A stretch of 64,000 nucleotides of DNA from Procambarus clarkii (Eukaryota > Arthropoda > Malacostraca > Decapoda > Cambaridae), in NCBI RefSeq assembly GCF_040958095.1, contig NC_091219.1:28501850-28565849 (forward strand). The letters are read 5' to 3'. Position 1 is the first letter of the stretch; each line of letters begins with the position of its first letter. Below are positions 33,133 through 44,700 of the stretch, piece by piece. The notes beneath the pieces were generated by a model that had not been told where the DNA came from, did no database searches, and worked only from the letters and a program-made list of their open reading frames with translations. The position numbers and the translations under genes were made by a program.

Positions 33133-33700
33133 CTATTTGGCACTCACAGAAACTACAAAATTCCAAGATATCAACAGGATGGTTTTTGCTCTTACTAAGG
33201 CAGGAACTTGTAAGACGAGCGATGTCGAAATTATCAGATTTACTGATAATGTTATGGAGCGACATACGACTAAAAGGAACATTCGGAAAACAAGATAATA
33301 ATCATTAAAATCAACAGTTAGCCGGACAATGCAATTTGGACAGTAAGGGCCCAAGATTGTGTTTAATTAATTATTAGGCGAGAATTGGAACTTAATTTCT
33401 CTTAAGACACACTTCAATCCTTTAACTTTGAGAACCTCTTTCTTCACCCTAGCTATTCTGGATCTCCTCACGAGTGAGAGTACAGGAATACAGAACCTTG
33501 GGAAACTTTTATTTGTGAAGCTGCTATTTATTATCATGTCATTCACTGTTTGAGATACTTGTGTCAACAGCTGGTACCAGTCAACATGCTTAGTCATCGA
33601 ATAATTGTGCCCAATAACTGTAGGCAAAGATGTGTATATAAGAGGATATGGGGCGGAAACAAGATAATCCTTGGACACAGAAGTAGTGACTTCACTGTAA
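33133..33700 (-). mobile_element. LINE remnant, C-terminal cysteine region
   Basis: The minus strand has 'MGPYCPNCIVRLTVDFNDYY', which parallels 'LPYCANCIVPLTVLHLHMEY' at 49112-49459. This is the Cys-rich tail that follows RNase H in I-type LINEs. The frame at 33367-33678 upstream may be part of the same dead copy. Confidence 0.6.
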
Positions 33701-33717
33701 TAATTTTTTTAAACTAA

Positions 33718-34115
33718 TATCAATCCTGCTCATCTGCTCCAAAATATTTGAAAGGTCAATGTACAAACAGCTTTATTTCTACCTAGCTAAACATAATATA
33801 TGTACATAAGCCAATATGGTTTCAGACCACAAAAAAACACCAACGATGCTTTAATTAATATGTTTGTCTTAAACAAAATGAGTAGCCATAGACCTGTTTC
33901 TTGACTTGAGTGAGGCTTTTGGCACAGTTAAACACAATAACCTCAACCTGGCCCACGGTGGAGATAGGAACCTATTCTCCTTTTTAGAACCTTTTTTGGA
34001 AAGGGTTGGAACCCTTTCTCCTTTACATCAATGACCTACCGAATGCAATTCAACACTGAAACCAATTCAATTTGCTGATGACACAATTTTCATTTTCTCA
34101 GATGCTATCCTACTT
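33718..34115 (+). mobile_element. LINE reverse-transcriptase remnant
   Basis: Reads 'LLICSKIFERSMYKQLYFYL' (RT finger, SKIFExxMYxRL), then a 'YGFR..(K)NT.DAL' region, and about 34025-34090 'LLYINDLPNA' with an 'FADDT' site split by a frameshift. Stops and frameshifts throughout. Confidence 0.75.
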
Positions 34116-34228
34116 ACTAAACAAATCCACAAAAATAACCAATAAAGTCCGTTAATCCTACTTACTAAAAAAAGTCCGTAAAAGAACTAAAAAGGTCCAT
34201 TTATCACTAACTACTGACACACGCAGTA

Positions 34229-34463
34229 GTGTGCCCGACAGCTGGGTGGAAAGCGCTTCGGATTCGTAGGTTCCGGGTTCGATCCCCGGTAGAGGCAGAG
34301 ACAATGAGGCAAAATATTTCTTTCACTCTGATGCCCTTGTTACCTGGCAGTAAATAAGTACCTGGGAGTTAGACAGCTGCTACAGGCTGCTTGAGGGGGT
34401 GTAACAAAAAGGAGGCCTGGTCGAGGACCGGGCCGCGGGGACGCTAAGCCCCGAAATCATCCT
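34229..34463 (+). repeat. tRNA-derived SINE, family B
   Basis: Head 'cccgacagctgggtggaaag', box B 'ccgggttcgatccccggtag', 'ttacctggcagtaaataagt', 'gtgtaacaaaaaggaggcct', tail 'gaggaccgggccgcgggg'. Eight bases are missing from the head relative to 12990-13232. Confidence 0.85.
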
Positions 34464-34467
34464 GTAT

Positions 34468-34735
34468 GACTAACCATCCTGCGAGATGGGGACTTTTATT
34501 ACCACTGCTACCTTATTCACTCTTGTGTTGATGATATCCTCAAAATGAATCCAGAGTCCGCCAGTGCAGACTGCCTATCACATGCCTCTGTATGACTAAC
34601 CATCCTGTGTGATGGGGATTTTTTAGCATCACCTAGTTAGCTTTTTTGACACACTGTACATAGTCTAGTACTTCATATAGTCTAGGGGTAGCTGCACAAG
34701 TGCAGATGTACCTCATGTATTAATAAATAAAAAGG
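34468..34735 (+). mobile_element. LINE 3' tail repeats ('gtatgactaaccatcctg')
   Basis: Two copies of 'tgtatgactaaccatcctg' (34471 and 34590) with 'gatggggatttttta' and 'aataaataaa' at the end. The reverse complement is present at 51640-51915. Interpreted as 3' untranslated parts of a non-LTR element. Confidence 0.55.
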
Positions 34736-35709
34736 AGTTAAAGATATCTAGCTCAATTCTGAAGCTATACTAGCTTCAGAATTGAGCATGACATCTTTCC
34801 TTTAATCTTGTAATACACCACACACACATTTTAAATATGTTTGTCTGCAGGATCGTTAAGCGAGACTTGTTGCTCAACTGATGAAAAGTACACGCTGGAG
34901 AAGGTGCGACTGTGTCATAGTTATGGCTGTTCCAGTTAAGCTGTTCTCCAGAAGGACGATTCCTCGTCTGTGCAGGATTATACAGTAAGTTTTGCAGATA
35001 TTAATGGGTAGTACGTGTCTACACACCAGGGGTCAAACTTTCACAATTCGTCAATGCACGTGTACAGGAAAGGATATCTTAGTACAAGTAACTGTTATAC
35101 AAAATTGTGCCGAACAGCATTAATTAATTTTTGTTGCTGTGAGACTTTGCAGTCATGTATTTATGTACACTAGAAAGATAAAAGATCTTACAATTTGGTG
35201 TTGGGCGTAGGCCTATCAACCTCTGCACGGAGGGTTATTAAGGCCACCACAATAGCCCAGTGATCAACCAGCAAGTCTGCTTTAGTCGTGAACATAGGTC
35301 AGGATTAGTTTTGACTCCTTAACACTGTACATTTATCTATGAATATATTCGAGTTGAAAATCGTATAACCGATTGTTGCAAATTTGAACAACAAATTAAT
35401 TCAACATATGCAGTTTTCAAATCACAATTGGGGATCCCGGGTTGGATTCCTGGGCGATACAGAAATGGATAGGCACAGTTCCTTTCATCTAATGTCTCTG
35501 TTCACCTAGCAGAAAATACTGGAAATTTGGCAGCAGTTGGGGGGGGGGGGGTTCCATCTTGAGGGACCTTGCATACAAGCCTAAAGTATATGTCGCAGAC
35601 TTCCTGCCCCAGACAACAAAAATGATTCGTTCCTAAGTTAGAAACATACCACATAATTCTACTGAATACTCTTGGGTTCTCATCTCTGTTTACTGTTCTT
35701 AATTCCAGG
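34736..35709. other. Region upstream of ENPP-A
   Basis: Positions 34853-34989 are bounded by an acceptor-like 'ttgtctgcag' and a donor-like 'gtaagtt' and may be a 5' UTR exon. Positions 35430-35519 hold a SINE-like block ('gggatcccgggttggattcc', 'ttcacctagcagaaaat'). A poly-G run is at 35540-35550. No TATA box could be assigned. Confidence 0.35.
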
Positions 35710-35739
35710 ATGGCGAGTTGGTGGATACTTGTACCGTTG
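35710..35739 (+). CDS. ENPP-A exon 1 (start codon)
   Basis: Acceptor 'aattccag' at 35708, one UTR base, ATG, then [10 protein letters not shown] and donor 'gtgagt'. ENPP-B has the same design (MASRWVVLTL), which supports this start. Confidence 0.85.
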
Positions 35740-38700
35740 GTGAGTATGGCAGCCAGCAATGGTCGGTAGGATCTAAGACCTGAGCAAAGTGTAACCATTT
35801 AATCTCATCTCCATTTTTAAGTAAATGTAACCCAATCTATCCTACCCCTAACCAGAATTAGCTAAAATGTTACTATGTCGCTTACTACTGTCGATTTACT
35901 ACGTCACTATGACGTCTGGTTCAGGTTTGAGAGTCTACAGGCCTAGTGTCATCTTAGTCTTGCAGTGCATTTTCCTAAAATAGCCTTGCCTAATATCCAT
36001 AAATCCGTACATCTCTTAATTTTTTAATAGTCGATTATGCATTCCAATTATTTGTATAGTCCTTTTTATACATAATAATTCATTAACACAGTGAAATCTT
36101 CATACTAAGCTTATCAATCTGTCATCCAAAAATTAAAGTATATATTGCAACTATTGGTCGAATGTACAATAATGCTTCACCCAGTAAAGTTCACATTTTG
36201 TATTATTTATTTTGCAAATGTATAAGAGAAAACAACCAAACTTAAACTTTCCTAGACCTAGTGTAGCTCATATATGTACTAAATTAGGTTTAAGATTATG
36301 TATATTAGGGCTAGGAAGGCTTATTTTGGTCGAGGACAGATTAGATTAGGTTTTTAATGTTCTCCTCCACTTATTTATCATGCCATTTAGAGTACCTCAA
36401 TAATACAAAACATGCAAACCCTGCATGATAAGCATTATAGCCTATCACCCTTTCACTGTAATATCACTAAAAGCCATTTACAATATCCTCACTCATCACT
36501 AGTCTCGCGGTAAGTGGTCTCTCCACTCTAAAGTGGTCTCTTCAGTCCACTAAAGACTCTCTCTGAAGGACTCGCCCTTCACCAGGTTGGGGTGACGGTG
36601 GCGACGGCAACAGTGGTGATGGTGGTAGCAGCGGCGGCAGCTGCGAGGATAGCAGCAGGGGTACTAGACGAGTGTCCTGCAGACTATTCTACTCACCCGC
36701 TCATCCTGGTATCTTTGGATGGTTTCCATTCTGACTACATCAGCCGAGGCCTCACCCCTACACTGGTGTCGCTAGGGGCGCGCGGGGTTCGAGCCCCATA
36801 CATGAAGCCTTCCTATCCGTCCAAGACCTTCCCCAACCACTACACCATCGTCACGGTCTGTGGTTTATTTTTTATATATTAACTTACTTAAATGACTCTC
36901 ATACATATTATATTTTAGGTAATGAATCTTATAGATGAAGAATTTGTAATTTTTTGGTGTTCTCACATTCGAGGACATATATATCACCCACTCTCAGTTA
37001 TATAAAGTTATAATTAATTTTATGCGTATTGTTTTCAGGCTGCTTATTCTGAATTATTAATGAACATTAATAATTCTGTTATAGGTCTACCTGTGCCTGG
37101 TTTTAGATACAAGCATGTTATAATCAAGTCTTTGGAAGTTCATAGTAATTAGGGATTGGTGGAGTGTGCTAGAGAAAGCGATCAGAGCATATAGTGGGAG
37201 AAGAGTAGGTTTGGGGTATAAAATATGTCTGAAAGCATCACGCTTGCTTTCAAGACCATGCTCCGGTGAATTTTCAGCGAATGTTTAACATTTCACATAC
37301 AGTTCCAGGATGGTAAATGTAACTGTAACACGTATATTGCCCACTTGTTTCAAGTACATTTTCCATTATACTCTGTTATTCTACTCCAAGTTCAAGTATT
37401 TTAAACTTTTAAATAGGTATTCTCCATGTGTTGTTAGCCTACGCATAACTCATGAGTATTTTCTTACCTAGCTAAGTAACTTGTCTGGTTCTCCAGGGTC
37501 TCTACCCAGAGTCGCACGGCATCTTGGACAACGACTTCGCTGACCCGGTCTTTAACGCCACCTTCTCCACTGGCAACACCGAATCCTTTCAAGGGAGGTG
37601 GTGGGGCGGTGAACCCATCTGGAATACCCTTACCAGGCAGGTTAGTCCCTGTGGAATTTATTCAGCCTTCCTCAATATATACACAGATCTAAGATATAAA
37701 ATTAGTAAATAAAAATAAACTAGGCAACTAAAGCTCCTTCGCTGCTATTGGCTGAGTCTGTAGTAGTTCAAATATGTTAATTGATACAAGAAAATACATC
37801 TCAAAGCGATAGAGTAGCTTAGGCTATTTCTACCCCCTAGTCTGTAGTAGTAGTAGTATGTTATCCTGGGATAACTTGGGAGACTGTGTACTCCCTAGTT
37901 AGCTTTACTTCTTTGAGGAAGCCTCAGCAAGAAATGGTGGTGCCTTCATTTACCTGCTGAATAATTAAATCTCAGTACCTAGTGGTAAGATTAAAATTAA
38001 TTATAATATAGCATGCACTGGTATCGATTATTTATTTGTATTTTGGCCTAACCTTTTTGATCTAGTATCTTGTCACATATGGAGGTAATCAAACGCTTTA
38101 CCAGACTTGTGGCTTTATTGAGCACATTATTACAGTACAGTTACATCTTGCAATAATACCAAGCCATATATCCAATAATGCACATATATACAGTTTAAGC
38201 ACTTTCTATTTACTATAATGATAAGCAAACTGCATATCAACTAAAGCTAAAACAAACAGAAAATAAGAGAGTACATTACACCAACCTGTTCACACGTGAG
38301 TCACAGCTGATCTGCCAGTCACCAAAACAATAACAGTCAAGCGAGCATCCATCCGGTACAACAATAACTCCCGCCAGGTACGACAGATACAACACTTTTA
38401 CTACACATATTAATATTTTAAGACAAAGGGAAGAATGAACAAGCTGCCTGTCCACGGTAAAATAAATTATTATAAACTATACTTATGAACACATGAAACT
38501 TGGTGAAAACAAATAATTATTTTACGCCCATATTAATAAATGATTCTTATTTGCGTACAAATTTCTTTCTGTATATATAATAATATATACTTTTACTTTC
38601 TCATACATATTTTAAACATCTATTTATCTATTACCAGGGGAAGATAAGTGCGACGTACTTCTGGCCAGGTTCAGACGTGGATATCGGAGGTCAACACCCG

Positions 38701-41700
38701 ACTTACTGGTTCCCCTACGACAAGGATGTTCCCTATCCTGACCGCGTGGACCAGGTACTCTACTCCTATTACTGCTTCCTTCCTTGTCACTAAGTATGTC
38801 ACCTTTAAGAAATAATTCAAACGTTAATTCTGGCAGTCAATATTACCACAAAACACCATCAGCACGATTGTCAAACAATGTCATTTAAAATTGTAAATAT
38901 TATATGGTCTTTAATATAATTATGCTTGGCATTCCTGCAAGTCTCTTTAGAATCTACATTAGTTTCGTCTTTTTTATATTTCGACTGCTTGAGTGCTCTT
39001 TGAGTTCGTATTCTAGTTCCAAGTGGTTCTAGATTTGTTTCCTTGTATTTGAACACAGCTGCCATTATAGGTTACTGATTGCATTTGCTTATCAAAGCAT
39101 CTCTTGTCAATCCGCACTCCTTGATATTTGTAGTCTGGTTCCCAATCCAATTCTACATTTGAAATGGTAAGGTGTATTTGCATGTCGTATCTTGTTATTA
39201 GAGGGTCTTTGACTTTCCAGAGGATATTTTAAGTCCTATTTCAAAACAATTATGTGGTGTTCCGTTGAAGGCTGGCTGGGCTTCTTGAAGATGATATCTT
39301 AATTTGCAATTAGGTCTAAGTTACTGGCATAGGTGACGAGGTTTGTGTAGCCTGATCATAACAAGTTTTTCCGAAAAGATGTTGAATATAGGTGCACTGA
39401 GTATTCTACTTTCGCCGGTGCCTTTTGTGATAATGTTAGACCCAGTGTATTTCTGTGTGGAAGTAGAGTTGTCTGGTCTGTAACTAGACTTGAGCATTAA
39501 AAGATGATCATTGTGTTGGTTCAGGTGCTGGAGTGGGTGTCGTTGCCGGTGGAAGAGAGACCAGCCTGGATCTCCCTCTACTACAATATGCCAGACAAAG
39601 TGGCTCATCACTTTGGACCAGACTCTAAGGAGGTAATAACTGCTCTCAGGTTAGTGTTTTACATGGGACACACACACACACACTTATATTATGTAAATAT
39701 ATTAGCTTTGGCACCCGGCGTTGCTCGAGTGAGGGAAGCCTCATCTGTACTATACGTATAACACTTTACTTTTCTTACGTTTATTTATAACACTTTACTT
39801 TAGGTATTTCATCATTTATAACACAACCCACCTGACTATCACCACTAATACCACTACTAAGCGAGTAGTTATGAATTATAACTTAAAATTAAACTACTTA
39901 ATGTTGCTACCACCTTCACCTTTGACGAAACTCAGTACTTTACGGTGACCGACGGTGAAAGATACCGGTCACGGGAGAGTTAAAGGTGTTTATTACTCTA
40001 GGAGGAGGTGGGCACCTTACCCGGAAAGTCACCTACTGTGACCTATCATATCTACACTGACACAGGGGGGGGGGAGAACAGTCGACTACCACTATTCACT
40101 GGCATCCAAGTAATTCTAAAATACCTTTGATAATTACGGGCGGGAGGAAGATAATGTATCATGTGCACAATGGTAACCAAAACTGAGGGAGATGCCCCAG
40201 GATACTTGGGCATCTGGCAACATCATACTTGGGTCTGGCAACTCCCAACGAATGAATAACAGGTACGAATGCATACACCAGATGGACAGTTTAGTATTAT
40301 ATATTTATATAATTAGTACAATATAAAACTCCTAATCTATCTTCCCTATCAAGGCAATAGTGATCAACACTTGTGATGTTAGAACGTGAGGAACCAATAC
40401 TCACTCAAGATTCAGCAGTAGTGAAGCTTTCTTGTAGACACCAGATTGTCAGTCTTCCACGGGGAAGACATCTCCCGTCACGCAGGGTGCAGTCGCACCT
40501 CCACAGGTCTCCAGTATCGGCTATTGATACTGGTAATGGCCCCAGAGGACCACCACTTACGGAGGACCATTCATGCCCGTGCCACCATTTGGGTAGCTTA
40601 ATCTTCATCAATCATCAATCGTCAATCTTCCTCCTCCCTGTGATGCCCAACACTACACCCCAGACTCTTGTCTGGTCTGAGACACAGACCACACTCTCCC
40701 TCTGACTCTTCCTGACCGCAGTCGTTTTGCTGTTTTAGATTCTGCTACTCGGAACAAAATGTTGCAAGTAGCACGGTTACTTAGTGAACTAGAGTGAGCC
40801 CGCAGTGGACTTACCTGGTTACCAGGCACAGGAGCTGGACTGTAACTGCTCCAGTCTCCTGACTGCTTGTTGTTGTTTTAGATTCAGCTACTCTGAAGAA
40901 AAAGTTCCAAGCAGCACGGGCTATGGTGAGCCCGTCGTACTTACCTGGCACAGGAGATGTGCCCCTCCGACGTCTTGTTTTGGGCAACGTCTTATATACA
41001 TAAGAACATAAGAACAAAAATAACTGCAGAAGGCCTATTGGCCCATACGAGGCAGCTCCTATTTATAACCACCCAATCCCACTTCTATACATGTCCAACC
41101 CACGTTTGAAACAATCGAGGGACCCCACCTCCACCTCGCTACGCGGTAATTGGTGTTCCACAAATCAACAACCCTGTTACCGAACCAGTATTTGCATGCT
41201 GAAACATAAAAACAATGGTCAAGTGCATTTTGTACTACAGAGTTTAAGAAGTTGAGTGTAGTGTAAACTATTTGGTTATGTGGATATTTCTTCAACAGGT
41301 AAACGACAAACTTGTGATCTTAGACCAGATGTTGGAGCGGCTGCTGAATGGACTGGATATCCGTGGACTGAGGTCCTGCGTCAATGTGGTGGTGCTCTCA
41401 GACCACGGGACGGCTGCCTCAGACTGGATCACCAGCGTCATCAAGCTCGCTGACTACGTCCCCGATATAGCCAGCACCGCCACTGTCTTCACTGGCGCCT
41501 TCAGCAGGATAAGACCCTTGAATGACAGTCATGGTGAGTTTTATCCTTGAAAATAGGAACAGGATGCATAATGATATCACAATAACGTGATCTGCGAGCA
41601 AATCTTGAAGCAGGACACGGATCGGGCTGAGACGCGCGTCTGCGGTTACCCTAAACGGCTGCGTCCATCCTCATCCTGCTCCAAAGATTTGCTCAAGGAC

Positions 41701-44700
41701 ATGATTTTGCGGTTTCCTACCTTTAGCATTTCGAATAAACTGTGTTGTTTTGCTGATAGCAAAGCACACACACAGCACTGAAGGAAGTAGTTTTCAGAGA
41801 AAGTGCTAAGACTATATATTACGACTATATAGCACTTAAAAGGTATGGGGATAAGGATTTGAGATGGGACGGATATTTTCCAAGGAATGGTGCACAACCA
41901 CTTAGACGGTCGAGAATTGAACCCCTTTAATGCAGGCTGAACTCCAAGCTGTATTAGCAGGATTACAGGAAGTAGTCAAATGTAAAAATGCCTGTTTCTT
42001 TATAGACAGTAGAGGAGCGTTAGAGTCTTTAAATAACAGACGACCAGTATACCAGAATATTGTGATCGAGTGTAGAAAGTTAAAACATTATAAAACTGGG
42101 TATAAAGTAAGATTCATGTGGATCCATTCACAAGACTGCAGCCGGAACTACAAGAATAAGAATATATAAGAATAAGAACAAGAATACCAGAACTGCAGCC
42201 ACAAGTTGTTGTAATCACAGAGACTAAACTCACGCACATAATAAGAAACACTTATCTAAAAAGGGCTACCATGTAATAAGAAACCAAATTATCTTAGCAC
42301 GTAAATAGCAAGAACTCAAAAGTTCGTTACTTAAACAAACTGATAACCTTAATGATTGTTGGCATATGTCAGAGAGGGTTCACCTCACATAATATTTACT
42401 GTCATTTTGTCCTAATGAAAGATGTTCCACCAATGTATTATGGCTGTTTCTTACTCTAGAGGCTGTATTAAGGCAGCGTTTGGGACGCTCACAGACATAG
42501 GTTCGAATCCTCATCACGGCCCTTGTGGATTTGTTTATTATGGCTGTTCTTTCTGTTGCATTTAATGTATATGTTCCCTAGAGATGTTTGTGGTTACATT
42601 GTGTGTGTTGTGTTTACAGAAGTGAAGATGGCGATGATGAAGGAGCTGTCGTGTCAGAGGAAGGAGATGCGGGTGTACCCCAGGGAGGGCCTCCCCACCA
42701 GGTTCCACTTCTCCAACAACCGTCGCATTGAAGACATAGTTCTTGACCTCGACCCAGGCTTCGTTGCAACAATCTCCTTCCCATATACAAAAAATGGCCA
42801 CCACGGCTATGATAATTATTTTCACGAAATGAATGTAAGCCCCGTGAGTTCTTATTGAATAGCAAGTTTTTCCCTTGCCAAGCATTTAAGGAGCTGTAAA
42901 TGCCTTTAGTTTTCCCACCTTTTTTTTTTAGCCATGCCAGTGACTTGCTTTTCTCAAAGTACTTTTCCATCCTCTTTTCTAAATGTCTTTAAAAGTCTAT
43001 AACATGTTCTCAAAATAACACGAAATGCACTTAACAGGACCCAAATATAAAGAACTATAATAATAGTTGTAATAAAGAGAAATATACTGCTCTGTGGCAG
43101 AAATACATTTCCCACAACAATTCCAAAATGTGATGTCAGAGATATTGGCCTGAGCCAGGGAGAATGTCACCCATGACTGTCATTTCTGTCAACAAACTGT
43201 AATAGTTTATTTTGATTATCAAAATACACAACTTTGTTTTCACGAAATTTGTGAATGGGTAAGATATAAAAGAAAGATAATCTTTGTTTCATATGAAGTA
43301 ACATATTAACATCCATGAATGATATTGTGCTTAAGGTTATAATACTATTTTATTTAAACAAATTATAGAGGATCTGATTACAGTGACTAATTCACGGAAG
43401 GTATTTGAACTCATTATAGAGCCACCAATCACGATCACTGTTTCGAACATAATATACAGTACATTATCTTATCATAAGACAGTAGACGATCGCGGAGGCC
43501 ACAGTTCATGTACTTCCCTGCTTGCAGGCGCTGTTCGTGGCGTCTGGGCCGGACTTCAAGACGAAGATGGAGGTCGAACCCTTCCAGAACATCGAGCTGT
43601 ACAACCTCATGTGTTACCTGACGGGTGTCGAACCCTCCGCCAACAACGGCACCCTCGGCTCCCTCTACCACATCCTCGCCAACCCTCCGCCAGCGCCACA
43701 ACTTCCTACTGTAAGTCTTCCTTTACAGTACCTATGGAAAATATATATTACCTGCGGAAATCTGTTCTTTAGGTCGCTGCTTTTCTCTGAACACAACTTC
43801 TATATTTAGACGTTTCAACTTCTGTACTATGCTTATTGGCACAATATCATTGGAGTTGAATTGTTTTACAATAGGCTATTTTTGGTACAGCAGTCGTCAT
43901 TGTGCCCAGGGAACGCCCGTGCTTTACGGTCTCCTTTAGTTCTGGGGCCTCTTGAGGTCACTCGGGCTATGGTCCGCTCATGTCCCATGTGCCTCCATAT
44001 GTCCAGGGCCACCTCTGGTATATGGGAAGCCCTTGACACCCAAACCACACTTTTACACATGCAATCCTAAGGACACGGGCAACTTCTAGTTCAAAGAATG
44101 CCTTTTGACTCAGATGAGGTTTGATCCTTAGTATTCAAGTTGTCATTGGTTCCCACGTGTTCTCTGGTCTATAGGCAGCCGATGTTCTCTGAAAGCGCCT
44201 AGTCCAGAGGCGGCCAATTGCCACTTGGATTCAAAGTGATCCTTTGCCCAAAGTCTTCCGTTGACCCACATGTCGACAGTGGTCTACAGGCGAGCCTTCA
44301 ATACTAGGCTGCACTTGGACCATATGCTGCTCTTCGTTTTCAAGTAGATACTTCAAAATTGTTCAGTAGTGAATTTCTAGTTAATTTTCCTGGTACACAA
44401 CGTGGCAAGACACTGTCCTATAATTACCGAAGCTTTTTTGTGGGCACAGGAGTACAAGCCGCCGACGTCCGTGTATCCTGAAAGAGACATAACCCCTCGG
44501 CTGCGGATGTCTGGGTGCCCTGGAGACCTCCATGTTCCCGAGGTGAGCCGCCTTTATTTAAGCTTAAGAGTTTTCTAAGGTTGACACGATTTTTGTCAAG
44601 ATAGATAGAAGAATGTTCTTGCTTGTAGATGTCCTTTTTTTGGAGGAGGAAAGGGGGGAGCTTTAGTTTTTAAAGTATGCTAAAATAGTGTACAGGAGTG

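Noticed and set aside
43383-43772. A 129-codon frame over ENPP-A exon 8
   Set aside because: It is out of frame with the conserved ENPP peptide, so it is a shadow of the real exon. The same holds for minus-strand frames over ENPP exons.
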